From NCBI GenBank assembly GCA_937995515.1, contig CALKJZ010000017.1, positions 1 through 64,000 of the forward strand: a DNA stretch of 64,000 nucleotides. The letters run 5' to 3'. The stretch comes from an uncultured Sphingomonadaceae bacterium (GTDB lineage Bacteria > Pseudomonadota > Alphaproteobacteria > Sphingomonadales > Sphingomonadaceae). This document shows, in pieces, positions 1-8,599 of the stretch. The translations under genes were made by a program, and so were the position numbers. Position 1 is the stretch's first letter. Each line of letters begins with the position of its first letter. Below the pieces are notes generated by a model, which saw only the letters and a program-made list of their open reading frames with translations, was not told where the DNA came from and made no database searches.

Positions 1-1155
1 GTTCATGAGCTCGCGGCGGCGGGCCAGCATCGTGGTCCGCAGATAGGCGGCCTCGACCGCGCCGCCCTGCACGGCGTGGGCCAGGCAGGCCTCGGCCACT
101 TCGCGCGGCGCATGGGCGACTTCGGCGGCCCAGGTGCGGAAGCAGGAGCGGAAGCCATGGACCGTTGCCGTCGCGTGCCCGGCCTGCCGCAGGAGCTTTG
201 CAAGCGCCACGTCGGTCAGCGGCCGGCCAGTTGTCGGCCCCGGAAAGCAGAAGGGGCTCGAGGAATGCAGCGCCTCGCGGGCTCTCTGGGCTCCCGCGAG
301 CAGCTCGAGCGCGGCCGGCGCGAGCGGCACCTCGAACAGGCGGCCGGCCTTGGTCCGCGCGGCCGGGATCGTCCAGAGCGCCGCGTCACGGTCGATCTCG
401 GACCATGCGGCACCGCGCGCCTCGCCCGAGCGCACGGCGGTCAGGATCAGGAACAGGAGCGCCCGGGCGGCCGGTGTGTCCTTCGCGATCAGGTCGGCCG
501 CAAAGCGCGGCACCTCGGCAAGGGGAAGCGCAGCGCGGTGCACCTTGGGCGGCCGCCTTGTCGGCAGGCCGGCGCGGATGATCTCCCAGTCGATGAGGCC
601 GCACTGGCCCTGGGCACGGGCAAGCCTCAGCGTGCCGCGCAGCCGGTCGAACAGCTTCTTGGCCGTCTCCGGCCGGTCGCGCCAGACGGGAAGCAGGGCC
701 GCCGTGATCTCGGGCTCGGTCAGCGCATCGACGCGGCGCGGCATCAGGGCATGGAGGTGCAGGGCAAAGAGGCGGGGCGTCACCCGCGCCGTATGGCCCT
801 TCGCACCCCCCTTCCAGCCGGGCGCCTCTTTTGCGATCCAGGCCTCGAGCGCCTCGGCCAAGGTCGGGATCGCGCGCTGGCGGCGGCGCTCGGCCACCGG
901 ATCGCGCCCGGCGCGGATGGCCCGGCGGAACGCGAGCGCCTGTTCCCGGGCTTCGGCGAGCGTCACCACCGGCCAGGGGCCGAGGCCGATGTCGCGTCTT
1001 CTCCCCTGATGCTGGATGCGCAGAACCCAGGAGCGACTGCCCGACGGCTGGACGACGAGCATGAGGCCTTCACCGTCGCCATGCCGGCCGGGGGGCGCGC
1101 CCCGCACCTCGCGATCGGTCAGGCGCCTACGGCACCGAACTCCCCCGGACGGCAT
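1..1155 (-). CDS. Tyrosine recombinase / P4-type integrase (3' end cut by window)
   Basis: Site-specific recombinase that integrates and excises a genomic island or prophage. The frame reads in from an ATG at 1155 and is still open at base 1, giving 385 residues. Residues about 12-90 match the N-terminal arm-binding (DUF4102-like) domain (LTDREVRG, DGEGLMLVV, GLGPWPVVTLAEAR). The catalytic set is visible: Arg242 (TAVRSGEARG), His333-x-x-Arg336 (VHGFRS), His360 (CLAHAV) and nucleophile Tyr371 (EAAYLR). Only a few C-terminal residues are missing. In P4-type elements the integrase normally lies beside an att site; tRNA-Ser lies about 4.8 kb to the right, so it could serve another att site outside the window. 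The upstream 260 bp hold a 21-bp tandem repeat. Confidence 0.9.
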   Translation of the reverse strand, partial: MPSGGVRCRRRLTDREVRGAPPGRHGDGEGLMLVVQPSGSRSWVLRIQHQGRRRDIGLGPWPVVTLAEAREQALAFRRAIRAGRDPVAERRRQRAIPTLAEALEAWIAKEAPGWKGGAKGHTARVTPRLFALHLHALMPRRVDALTEPEITAALLPVWRDRPETAKKLFDRLRGTLRLARAQGQCGLIDWEIIRAGLPTRRPPKVHRAALPLAEVPRFAADLIAKDTPAARALLFLILTAVRSGEARGAAWSEIDRDAALWTIPAARTKAGRLFEVPLAPAALELLAGAQRAREALHSSSPFCFPGPTTGRPLTDVALAKLLRQAGHATATVHGFRSCFRTWAAEVAHAPREVAEACLAHAVQGGAVEAAYLRTTMLARRRELMN

Positions 1156-1362
1156 GGCCGCGCACGCCTCCCCACATCCATCCCCACACCAGGACGGCGC
1201 TTCCTGGCACATCGCGACCCGTGAAGCAACAGCCCGGGAAAATGTCTAAAGCTATATCAATGAGTTGAAACGCCATGACCCACCCCGGCACGGGCCGAAA
1301 CTTCGGGCCAGTTCGTTTCCTGGGCACCAGACAGATCGCCGGACAGCGCCGGACCAGGGCCG

Positions 1363-1404
1363 CCAGCCGCCTGTCGGGAAGAACCAGCCGCCTGTCGGGA
1401 AGAA
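1363..1404. repeat. Perfect 21-bp tandem repeat, 2 copies
   Basis: Two perfect head-to-tail copies of a 21-bp unit starting CCAGCCGCCTGTC lie between the integrase start and the small membrane-protein gene. No coding frame is expected here. It could be a recent slippage duplication. Confidence 0.85.
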
Positions 1405-1417
1405 CAGGTTGCTGGCC

Positions 1418-1606
1418 TCAGCCCCTGGTCGGCGGCTTCCGGGGCCAGTCGGCGATCACGGCCCAGCCTGCGAGGATTGCCGCGCCGACAAGGATTTCCG
1501 CCATCGGGCCGGTCATCCTGTCACGCAGCCCGAACAGCATCGACGCGGACCAGCCGATCGGCACGACCAGCCGCTTCACGGCCCAGATGGCCCACACGCC
1601 GTTCAT
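1418..1606 (-). CDS. Small single-span membrane protein, unknown function
   Basis: A 62-residue frame whose ATG overlaps the TGA of the upstream oxidoreductase (ATGA), so the two are probably translationally coupled. It begins MNGVWAIWAVKRLVVPIGWS and has one clear hydrophobic span at about residues 36-54 (AEILVGAAILAGWAVIA), with a short basic tail. No family was recognised. The overlap, codon pattern and membrane segment favour a real gene. The coupling suggests a partner role for the flavin oxidoreductase, which is inference. Confidence 0.55.
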   Translation of the reverse strand: MNGVWAIWAVKRLVVPIGWSASMLFGLRDRMTGPMAEILVGAAILAGWAVIADWPRKPPTRG

Positions 1607-3096
1607 GCCCGGCTGGTCTCGAACGGGCGCCCCTCTCGGTCGCAGATCAGCTGCACGGCATTGCGCCCCGTATAGGCCGCCGGCGGCATGCCGCCGCCCG
1701 GCGCCACCCAGTGGCCGGCCATCCAGAAGTTCGCAAGCCCCGGCAGATGGGTCGGCACGATGGCGCGCGCAGCGGCCGGCGTCGGCAGCCAGCCCTCGTA
1801 GGCGCCGCGATGATTGCCCGTGTAGCGCGCGTAGGTGAGCGGCGTTGCCAGATCGTGGAAGATCACCTGCCCGGCAAGGCCCGGGAAATGCCGGTCGAGG
1901 CCGTCGATCACGGCCCGGGAGATGGCCTGCCGGGCGGCGGCATAGCTTTCGGCGCCCTCGTCGGCACGCGCACGCCACCAGTCATGATCGCTGTCGAGCA
2001 TGGCCGTCAGCAGCGTCTGGCCCGTCGGCGCAAGCGTGGGATCGAAGCTGTAGATCTGCACGGTCGCCCGGGCATGGGTGACGGGGCCCACCTGCAGCGG
2101 CGGATCGAAGGGCAGGTTGTGGCCCATGCTGGCAATGGGGAGGCCGGGAAAGGTTCGCGCGACCCCGGCCGAGAAGTAGCAGAGCGGCGGGAAGCAGGTG
2201 AGATCGTCGAGCACGGGCGGCCGCAGCGCCGCGCCATCCGGCAGCAGCTCGTCGTAGATCTGTGTGGCGTCGCAGGCGGCGATCACATGGTCTGCGGCGA
2301 CCTGTTCGCCATCGGCGAGGCTGACTCCGGTGGCGCGGCCGTCTGCCACGCACACCGCCGCCACCCGGCGGCCGCAGGCAAGCCGGCCGCCGAGGCCTGT
2401 GTAGCGCGCGACCAGCCGGTCGATGAACGGGCCGGAGCCGCCCAGCGGATAGGCAGCCGTGCCACGGGCGGCAAAGCCCAGCTGCATCAGCAGGAACTGC
2501 ATCGACATGCCCGGGGTCCAGAAATGCCGGAACATGCCCTGGAGCGCAGGGTGCCGGAACCGCCCAGCATATTCTTCCAGCGTGAAGGCAGCAAAGCGCC
2601 AGTGGGCCAGCAGGAACGGCCAGTTGCGCGCGAAGATGCCGATCCAGTCGGTCAGGCTCAGAAGCTCGAAGGCGCGGCGCATCGGGAAATCCGCATCGCG
2701 GAAGGTGCGGATCGCCGCGCAGAAGCCAGCGATCTCCCCGGCATCCTCGGGCGAGATGGCTTCCAGATGCGCCTGCAGCCGATCCGGATCCCGCCAGAGG
2801 TGCACGTCCACGCCGTCGAGGTCGCGATACATCCCGAAGCGGGCCGGCACGAGATGCGGATGATCCTCGATGACACCGAGTTCCATCCACATGTCGTGAA
2901 GGTCGCTGCCCGGAGCCGAGCCGACCAGCCAGTGGATGGAGCCGTTCACCCGGATATTCTCGCGCACCCAGCTGGCACACACCCCGCCCGGGCGGGGCGC
3001 CATCTCGTAGATGCTGGCCTCGAACCCGTTCATCCGGGCGTAGATCCCGGCCGACAGCCCGGCGATCCCGCCGCCGATGATGGCAATATGCGGCAT
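1603..3096 (-). CDS. CrtI-like FAD-dependent oxidoreductase (phytoene desaturase / retinol saturase superfamily)
   Basis: Flavin amine-oxidase-fold protein of 497 residues. The start is set by the dinucleotide-binding motif beginning at residue 3 (HIAIIGGGIAGLSAGIYA), with a GAAGGG-like ribosome site just upstream; a longer frame back to 3300 adds only a non-conserved arginine-rich tail. An acidic residue and GG pair follow (YEMAPRPGGVCAS), and the C-terminal FAD-contact block reads AGHWVAPGGGMPPAAYTGRN. That block is characteristic of CrtI/retinol 13,14-reductase relatives acting on isoprenoid chains. It is not the cluster crtI at 11.2 kb. Substrate unknown; a role with carotenoids or other polyenes is plausible only by family. 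Its high GC resembles the chromosome rather than the low-GC neighbour to the right. Confidence 0.85.
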   Translation of the reverse strand: MPHIAIIGGGIAGLSAGIYARMNGFEASIYEMAPRPGGVCASWVRENIRVNGSIHWLVGSAPGSDLHDMWMELGVIEDHPHLVPARFGMYRDLDGVDVHLWRDPDRLQAHLEAISPEDAGEIAGFCAAIRTFRDADFPMRRAFELLSLTDWIGIFARNWPFLLAHWRFAAFTLEEYAGRFRHPALQGMFRHFWTPGMSMQFLLMQLGFAARGTAAYPLGGSGPFIDRLVARYTGLGGRLACGRRVAAVCVADGRATGVSLADGEQVAADHVIAACDATQIYDELLPDGAALRPPVLDDLTCFPPLCYFSAGVARTFPGLPIASMGHNLPFDPPLQVGPVTHARATVQIYSFDPTLAPTGQTLLTAMLDSDHDWWRARADEGAESYAAARQAISRAVIDGLDRHFPGLAGQVIFHDLATPLTYARYTGNHRGAYEGWLPTPAAARAIVPTHLPGLANFWMAGHWVAPGGGMPPAAYTGRNAVQLICDREGRPFETSRA

Positions 3097-3143
3097 GGCA
3101 ACCCTTCGCCTGCTGCCTCGTGTGCTGGCAGCCTCGCGCAGCG

Positions 3144-3533
3144 TCATGTCCGTTTTGTGAAGCCGCGCGACGCAATGCGGCCAGCCGAGGAAGATTGCCC
3201 GATCCGCCGGAAGGCCTGTATCAGGCCTGACGCCAGCACGGCTTCCGGGCGACGGCGAGCCGTAGCCGGATCCTGCGCGGTGCCGAGGATCTCGAGGCAT
3301 CGACGCGCTTCCGAGATGCCACGCTCGGCGCCCTGGGCCACGGGCCGGGCCTTGCCGGCGAGCAAGGGGCGCGTCTTCTGGGCGACGCCGACCGGGATCT
3401 TCGCCATCACCTGCCCGATCGACGGCAAGCCTGCCAGCTGCGGCAACGGAGCACCATCGGCTTTGCGGCCGGCAGGGAGTCCCTCACCCGGGCCCTGTTC
3501 TCCGGCTCTTGCCGGCAGCCGGGCGCTGCGCAC
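3144..3533 (-). CDS. Hypothetical protein, weakly supported
   Basis: A 129-residue frame ending 47 bp before the oxidoreductase start, on the same strand. Codons for residues about 43-110 have the strong G/C third-position bias of real genes nearby, while the first 40 residues do not, so an internal ATG at residue 43 (MAKIPVGVAQK) may be the true start. No family, membrane span or motif was recognised. It could be a degraded gene at the island boundary. Confidence 0.3.
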   Translation of the reverse strand: MRSARLPARAGEQGPGEGLPAGRKADGAPLPQLAGLPSIGQVMAKIPVGVAQKTRPLLAGKARPVAQGAERGISEARRCLEILGTAQDPATARRRPEAVLASGLIQAFRRIGQSSSAGRIASRGFTKRT

Positions 3534-4833
3534 CTGCGGCTCAGCCTTCCGCCGTGAAGACGCGGGGAGGCGCGGCGAAGACCCCTGAGGGGGCGGATAA
3601 CCGGCGGGTCAGCGCGCTGTTTCGGCCTCGTTCGCAAGCGCGGCGCGGAGCGCTGCCAGAGGGGCGGAAGGCCGGTCGACCCGTGGCTCGGCAACAGGCG
3701 GCGGGGGCCGAGGGCGGCGGGCGTCTTGCGGGGCGTCGGCCGTCGCGCCGGAGGCCGCGCGGCCGGCTCCGGCGCACGGCGCGCGGGAGCGGGGCGATCC
3801 CGCACGTTCGTCAAACGATCGCCCCGGTCTTCAGGGGATTGGGACGTTCAGCAGTGCCGCGACCGGCGTCGGTTGAAGGGCGCACCCCCAAGGTCGTCAT
3901 TGGCAAACGATCGACATCCCAGGCATTCTGAGCAGTGCCGAAGGGAAAGGTGAACTCAGGCTTCGAGCTTTCCAGGCTCGATCCGCCGCAGATCGAATTT
4001 CAGTCTTGAGAAACAAAATATTCATCAGAGGCTGTGAAACATTTCAATCGGATCAGGCTCGTTTGCAGGAGAACCAAAGGCGGTGGCTTGGATCGCGCGC
4101 GATCTGCGGCTATATCAAGTGGGAAAGCGGGGTCTGTAACGGAAATATTCTTTCGCTTGCAACCGCGCAGAACAGGCCGAACATCATCCATGATCGCACC
4201 CCTCGGCCGATGATGTCCGCAAAGTCCTGCGTCTTCATCTGCGCGAGGTCGCAGTGTTCGTCCGTGCCCCGATGCCGATGCACTTCCGGCAGGACAGGGA
4301 TATCGAGAATGAGGCCACAATCACGCACGGCTTTGCCGCGTTGAGGCCCGGCGCTTTGCACGGCAACGGCGGGCACGCAGCGGCTGGACTCTTGCACCTC
4401 TCCTGCCGACTCGCGCAACATGTCGACGCAGCTCTTCGTCGGTTCTGGCGGTGCCTTTGACCGGTTAAGAAATTCGAGCCCGATCCCGTGGGCAAACTGG
4501 TGGTCCTCGAACGCGAGGCGCTGAAGTGATTCAAGCCGGCCAAGGGGCAGCTCCAGATCTATTGCAAGTGGTGACCGGATCATCCCGGGTATCAGCTGGA
4601 TTTCGTTGAAAAAAGGCAGACCGGATCTTCATGCTAGCGCCAAAGGTGTCGAATCAGGTGACCGGCGACGACATGCTGGCCACAAAGGACGTCGCTGTGC
4701 GACGGTATCAGCAGGCCAGCACGCACACGCGCAGGCATGACGGCAAGCCGTGGACCCACGCGCTCTGCCCGCACCACGCCACAGAGGAGAAGATGTCGCG
4801 TGAGGGGCTGGCCAAACCGGTTAGGGTTGGGGA
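3534..4833. other. 1.3-kb stretch without a confident gene; partly lower GC
   Basis: From 3534 to about 3950 the DNA is GC-rich but the open frames are arginine/proline-rich shadows. From about 3990 to 4700 it becomes clearly more AT-rich than the rest of the window, a sign of foreign DNA. The best frame there is a minus-strand one at 4110-4583 (157 codons), with no recognisable domain and unremarkable codon use. A 14-bp palindrome GATCGCGCGCGATC lies near 4094. It may be the eroded remains of a mobile gene, with the Mrr promoter at the right end. Confidence 0.5.
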
Positions 4834-5748
4834 ATGAGCATTCCCGACTATCAATCCCTCATGCTCCCGGTCCTGGAAGTTGCTGCCAAGGCCGAAACCT
4901 CGGTGCCGCAGGCCGAAGCAGAGATCGCGACGAAGTTTGCCATCTCCGATGAAGAGCGCGAGCAGATGCTGCCCAGCGGCAGAAATCGCGTTCTCCGCAA
5001 CCGGATCCATTGGGCGAAGTTCTACCTCACGAAGGCAGGACTGCTGGAAAGCCCGAGGCGCGGACGCTTTGCGATCACGCCAGCCGGCCGGCAGCTGCTG
5101 GCCAATCCGCCCGCCAGCCTGGACACCAAATATCTGCTCACGATCCCGGCGTTTCGCGACTTCTACCGGGGTGGGGGCGATGCCGAGACGGCTGCTGCGG
5201 CCGCCGAACTGGTGCCACCATCCGCGACGCCCGAGGAGGTGGTCGACGCTGCAGTGAGGGCCGTCCACGCTGCACTTCGCGCAGACCTGCTGGACCGCAT
5301 CCTTCAAAACAGCCCCGGCTTCTTCGAACGGGTGATCGTCGACCTTCTGGTGGCGATGGGCTACGGGGGCTCGCATCGCCATGCGTCCGAGCAGCTCGGC
5401 AGATCGGGCGAAGGGGGCGTTGACGGCGTGATCGATGAGGATGTTCTCGGTCTCGATCGAGTCTATGTCCAGGCGAAGCGCTATGCACCGGGAAACGTCG
5501 TCGGGCGGCCCGAGATCCAGGCATTCACCGGAAGTCTGGTCGGCCTCGGTGCGTCAAAGGGCGTTTTCGTGACGACCTCGACCTTCTCCGCCCAGGCCGT
5601 CGAGTTCGCTTCACGCATTCCGCAGCGTGTGGTCCTGATCGATGGGCGCCGCCTGACGGAGCTGATGGTCGAACACGGTGTCGGGGTGCGTTCCAGCCGC
5701 GTGCTGGGGTTCAAGCGCCTCGACGAGGATTTCTTCGCGGAAGACTGA
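4834..5748 (+). CDS. mrr: Mrr-type restriction endonuclease
   Basis: Methylation-dependent (type IV) restriction enzyme that cuts modified incoming DNA. It has 304 residues, typical for the family. Residues about 5-95 resemble the Mrr N-terminal winged-helix domain (MLPSGRNRVLRNRIHWAKFY). Residues about 160-285 form the PD-(D/E)xK nuclease fold: FFERVIVDLLVAMGYGG, then Asp197 (GGVDGVID) and Gln213-x-Lys215 (VYVQAKRY), the QxK variant usual for Mrr. The ATG follows a GGTTGGGGA stretch. It stands alone with no methyltransferase beside it, as expected for a type IV enzyme, between a low-GC tract and tRNA-Ser, so it is probably island cargo. Confidence 0.92.
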   Translation: MSIPDYQSLMLPVLEVAAKAETSVPQAEAEIATKFAISDEEREQMLPSGRNRVLRNRIHWAKFYLTKAGLLESPRRGRFAITPAGRQLLANPPASLDTKYLLTIPAFRDFYRGGGDAETAAAAAELVPPSATPEEVVDAAVRAVHAALRADLLDRILQNSPGFFERVIVDLLVAMGYGGSHRHASEQLGRSGEGGVDGVIDEDVLGLDRVYVQAKRYAPGNVVGRPEIQAFTGSLVGLGASKGVFVTTSTFSAQAVEFASRIPQRVVLIDGRRLTELMVEHGVGVRSSRVLGFKRLDEDFFAED

Positions 5749-5990
5749 AGCGCGGCAAGGAGCATATCAAGTGGGGCTGTGGGTCAGGGCCGTTTTTGAT
5801 TGGGTGTCTCATCACCAGGGGTGCCTATTGGCTCAGATTCCGTCTTGAGGTCGAAAGAACAGGGGCGGAGAGGGAATGTCTGCAGCCGAGTGGGCCGACG
5901 CCACAGTCCACAGGTCTGCGCCCGACTGACGCGGTTCCCTGGCGTTGCACCCCCGCATCCGCCCGCAGGGAATGTCCAACATGCTGGATC
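5749..5990. other. Gene-free spacer between mrr and tRNA-Ser
   Basis: About 240 bp with no credible frame. It is the side of the tRNA (3' end) where integrase-mediated insertion normally leaves attL/attR. No second copy of the tRNA 3' end was found within the window. Confidence 0.4.
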
Positions 5991-6080
5991 TGGCGGAGGG
6001 GGTGGGATTCGAACCCACGGTGAGGTTGCCCCCACGGCGGTTTTCAAGACCGCTGCCTTCAGCCACTCGGCCACCCCTCC
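5991..6080 (-). tRNA. tRNA-Ser (anticodon UGA)
   Basis: A 90-nt type II tRNA with 7-bp acceptor stem (GGAGGGG pairing with CCCCTCC), discriminator G and an encoded CCA (TGG on the plus strand at 5991-5993). The anticodon stem-loop reads CGGTCTTGAAAACCG with anticodon TGA. A long variable arm and a standard T arm (GGTTCGAATCC) are present. tRNA-Ser genes are frequent integrase targets. The open frame on this strand containing VAEWLKAAVLKTA is a well-known spurious tRNA translation and is not a gene. Confidence 0.97.
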
Positions 6081-6173
6081 GGCCACGCCCCTGTGGCACG
6101 CCCGCCCCGGGCCGCCAAGCCGGCCCCATTTCGCGCTTGCGTCCGCAGAGCGGGTTGGGGCACAGCCCCTTCC

Positions 6174-6713
6174 ATGGTCGATGCCCTTCTCACCAGAACC
6201 AACTGGCGCTGGCAGGTGATGTCGGCTGCCGGAGTTGCCATCATGGGGCTGGTGGTGATCCTGAACCCGCGCGCGGTTGGAACCCTGGGCGGCCAGGTGC
6301 TGCCGTGGCTGCTGGTGGCCGGCGGGGCCTTCCAGGTGCTGGGCGCGTTCGGGAGCCGGCGGCGCGGGCTCTTCGTGCCTCTGCTGACCGGATCGCTGAT
6401 GGTTGTCTTCGGCCTTGCGCTCCGCTTTGCCAACAACCTGCCCTTCTTCAACCTGAGCCTGATGATGGGGCTCCTGTTCCTCGCCTCGGGCGGGGCGAAG
6501 CTGCTGTTCGCCGATCTTGCGGCCGGCACGGCCTGGCGCCAGTGGATCTGGGTGGCCGCCGGGGTCTCGATCGCGATGGGGCTTGTCGTGCTGCTCGCGT
6601 GGAGCAGCATCGCCTCCGGGCTTGTCGCATTCTTTCTCGGAATCGAGCTGCTCTCGAGTGCCGCGGCCCTGACCGCGATCGCGCTGGCACGGCGCGCAAA
6701 GGAAGGCGGCTGA
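6174..6713 (+). CDS. HdeD/DUF308-like membrane protein
   Basis: Integral membrane protein of 179 residues with about six hydrophobic spans in hairpin pairs, starting from VMSAAGVAIMGLVVILNP and ending in a basic tail (ARRAKEGG). The repeated pattern of a glycine-rich span pair followed by a short polar turn resembles the HdeD/DUF308 family, whose E. coli member is linked to acid resistance. The ATG at 6174 was chosen over an upstream frame start because the extra 27 residues overlap the tRNA flank and are not hydrophobic. Function here is unknown. Confidence 0.7.
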   Translation: MVDALLTRTNWRWQVMSAAGVAIMGLVVILNPRAVGTLGGQVLPWLLVAGGAFQVLGAFGSRRRGLFVPLLTGSLMVVFGLALRFANNLPFFNLSLMMGLLFLASGGAKLLFADLAAGTAWRQWIWVAAGVSIAMGLVVLLAWSSIASGLVAFFLGIELLSSAAALTAIALARRAKEGG

Positions 6714-6750
6714 GGTTTCCCGTTCGCCGGGGATTCACGTCTCCGGCGGC

Positions 6751-7785
6751 ATGTGGCATGGCATGACCATGCGGATGCTCGCCCTTGCCGTCGTCCTGCT
6801 TCTGGCCGCACCCGGCGCAGCGCAGCCGGCGCCCGCCTTTGCCGACTGGCTTGCCGAATATCGTGCCGGCGCCATCGCGCGCGGGCTCGAGCCGGCCTGG
6901 CTCGACCGCGCGCTCGCCGGGCTCGAGCCGCAGCCACGGGTGGTGGAGCTCGACCGTGCCCAGCCCGATGACCCCGGGCGGGCCGTCTTTGCTGCCTATC
7001 TCGACCGGCAGCTGACCGCCGAGCGGATCGCCGCGGGCCGCCAGCGCCACGCCGAGCGGGCGGCCCTCCTGTCCCGGCTGGAGCGGGAGCATGGCGTGCC
7101 CGGCGAGCTGTTGGTGGCCATCTGGGGCATGGAGACCAGCTATGGCCGCGTGATGGGCGGGTTCGACATCTTGCGCGCGCTTGCAACCCTCGCGTGGGAC
7201 GGCCGCCGCGCCGAACTGTTCACGCGCGAGCTCGATGCCGCAGTCCGGATGGTGGGCGAGGGGCAGGTGAGTCGCGAGGCGTTTCGCGGCAGCTGGGCCG
7301 GGGCCTTCGGCCACCCGCAGTTCCTGCCCTCCTCCTACCTGAAGTTTGCCATCGACGGCGACGGCGACGGCCGCGCCGACATCCTCGCAAGCCCGGCCGA
7401 CGCGCTCGCCTCGATCGCCAACTATCTGAAGCAGAACGGCTGGACCGCAGGCACGGGCTGGGGGCTTGCGGTTCAGCCGCCGCCCGGCTTCGATGCGGCG
7501 CGTGTCGCCAACTCCGAGCAGCCGGCGAGCTGCATCCGCCCGATGAGGGCGCACAGCCGCTTCCTGCCAGCCCGCAAATGGCGTGCGCTGGGCTTCGTGC
7601 CGCTCGGCGGGCAATGGCCGGCCGACGAGGTGGAGATGAGCTTTGTGCAGCCCGACGGGCCGGGCACGCGCGCCTTTCTTGCCACCCGCAACTACCGCGC
7701 GATCATGGCCTACAATTGCTCGAACTTCTACGCGCTCTCGGTGGCGCTTCTGGCCGATGCGATCGGCGCTCGTCCCGGCGCTTAG
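6751..7785 (+). CDS. Lytic murein transglycosylase (MltB-like)
   Basis: Periplasmic enzyme that cleaves peptidoglycan glycan strands with formation of 1,6-anhydromuramic ends. Up to 344 residues; a signal peptide follows the ATGs at 6763/6769 (MRMLALAVVLLLAAPGAAQ), so translation may start there. The catalytic Glu lies in WGMETSYGRVMGG, and the substrate-groove motif reads AFGHPQFLPSSYLKFA, where most family members have MGQxQFMP. DGDGDGRADI and ANYLKQNGW follow as in MltB/Slt35. The 3' end overlaps rlpA by 29 bp, linking it to the septal protein RlpA and suggesting joint expression. Confidence 0.92.
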   Translation: MWHGMTMRMLALAVVLLLAAPGAAQPAPAFADWLAEYRAGAIARGLEPAWLDRALAGLEPQPRVVELDRAQPDDPGRAVFAAYLDRQLTAERIAAGRQRHAERAALLSRLEREHGVPGELLVAIWGMETSYGRVMGGFDILRALATLAWDGRRAELFTRELDAAVRMVGEGQVSREAFRGSWAGAFGHPQFLPSSYLKFAIDGDGDGRADILASPADALASIANYLKQNGWTAGTGWGLAVQPPPGFDAARVANSEQPASCIRPMRAHSRFLPARKWRALGFVPLGGQWPADEVEMSFVQPDGPGTRAFLATRNYRAIMAYNCSNFYALSVALLADAIGARPGA

Positions 7786-8599
7786 CCTCGGCCTGCTGCT
7801 GGCCGCCTGCGCGACCCCGCGCGGCAGGGTGGCCGCGCCCGGGCCGTCGGCCGCGCCGGTCCAGGTGAAGCTGGGCGCGCCCTACGAGGTGTTCGGCCGC
7901 ACCTATGTTCCGGAAGACGACCGCAGCTACGACCGGCGCGGTATCGCCAGCTGGTATGGCCCCGGCTTTGCAGCCCGGCAGACCGCCAACGGCGAGACCT
8001 ACGACCAGCACGGGCTGACCGCCGCCCACCCGACCCTGCCGATGCCGAGCTGGGTGGAAGTGACGAACCTCGACAATGGCCGCCAGCTGGTGGTGCGCGT
8101 GAACGACCGGGGCCCGTTCGTGGAAGGGCGGATCATCGACCTGTCGTTGCGCGCTGCGCAGCTGCTTGGGATGGACCGGGCGGGCACGGCGCCCGTGCGC
8201 GTGCGGCGCGTGTTTCCGCAAGGGGACTGGGCGCTCCTGACGCCGCCGCTTGCGCAGCCGGGCGGGCCGCCGCACTCGCGCGTGACGATGGCCAATGCCG
8301 TGCCCCACACGCAGCAGCAGCTGGCAGAACGCGCGCCCGGGCAGGCCGTGCCCCCGGCGATGCAGCCGGCAGGCGGCGGCCGGCACTGGGTGCAGGTGGC
8401 AGCCCTTTCCGACCGCGGCCGGGCGGAGGCGCTGGCCGGTGAGCTTGGCCGGTTCGGGCCGGCCTCGGCGCTTGCCGCCGCCGCGGGGCTCTGGCGGGTG
8501 CGGCTGGGGCCCTTTGCCACCGCCGAGGTCGCGGCAGAGGCGCTCGCCCGGCTGCGCGCGGGCGGCTGGGCCGATGCGCGGGTGGTGCTGGCCGATTGA
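7757..8599 (+). CDS. rlpA: RlpA septal ring lytic transglycosylase with SPOR domain
   Basis: Outer-membrane lipoprotein that trims denuded glycan at the division site. It has 280 residues: lipoprotein signal with lipobox LLAAC (Cys at about 17), double-psi beta-barrel from about 52 to 145 (GIASWYGPGFAARQTANGE, VRVNDRGPFVEGRIIDLS), a linker, and a C-terminal SPOR domain from about 205 (HWVQVAALSDRGRAEALAGEL) that binds amidase-processed glycan. The start at 7757 lies inside the mltB-like gene. Its TGA overlaps the TTG start of tmk, so mltB-like, rlpA and tmk probably form one transcript. Confidence 0.94.
   Translation: MRSALVPALSLGLLLAACATPRGRVAAPGPSAAPVQVKLGAPYEVFGRTYVPEDDRSYDRRGIASWYGPGFAARQTANGETYDQHGLTAAHPTLPMPSWVEVTNLDNGRQLVVRVNDRGPFVEGRIIDLSLRAAQLLGMDRAGTAPVRVRRVFPQGDWALLTPPLAQPGGPPHSRVTMANAVPHTQQQLAERAPGQAVPPAMQPAGGGRHWVQVAALSDRGRAEALAGELGRFGPASALAAAAGLWRVRLGPFATAEVAAEALARLRAGGWADARVVLAD

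Noticed and set aside
1477-3588. A plus-strand open frame of 703 codons
   Set aside because: Antisense to the CrtI-like gene, whose FAD motifs are unambiguous. No features of its own.
4110-4583. Minus-strand frame of 157 codons in the low-GC tract
   Set aside because: No domain, weak codon signal and competing frames on both strands. Kept only as a note in the spacer entry.
4105-5780. ATATCAAGTGGG seen near 4113 and 5764 as possible att repeat
   Set aside because: Only 12 bp match, neither copy overlaps the tRNA, and flanks do not align.
5991-6086. Protein frame containing VAEWLKAAVLKTA
   Set aside because: It is a translation of the tRNA-Ser gene, a common annotation artefact.
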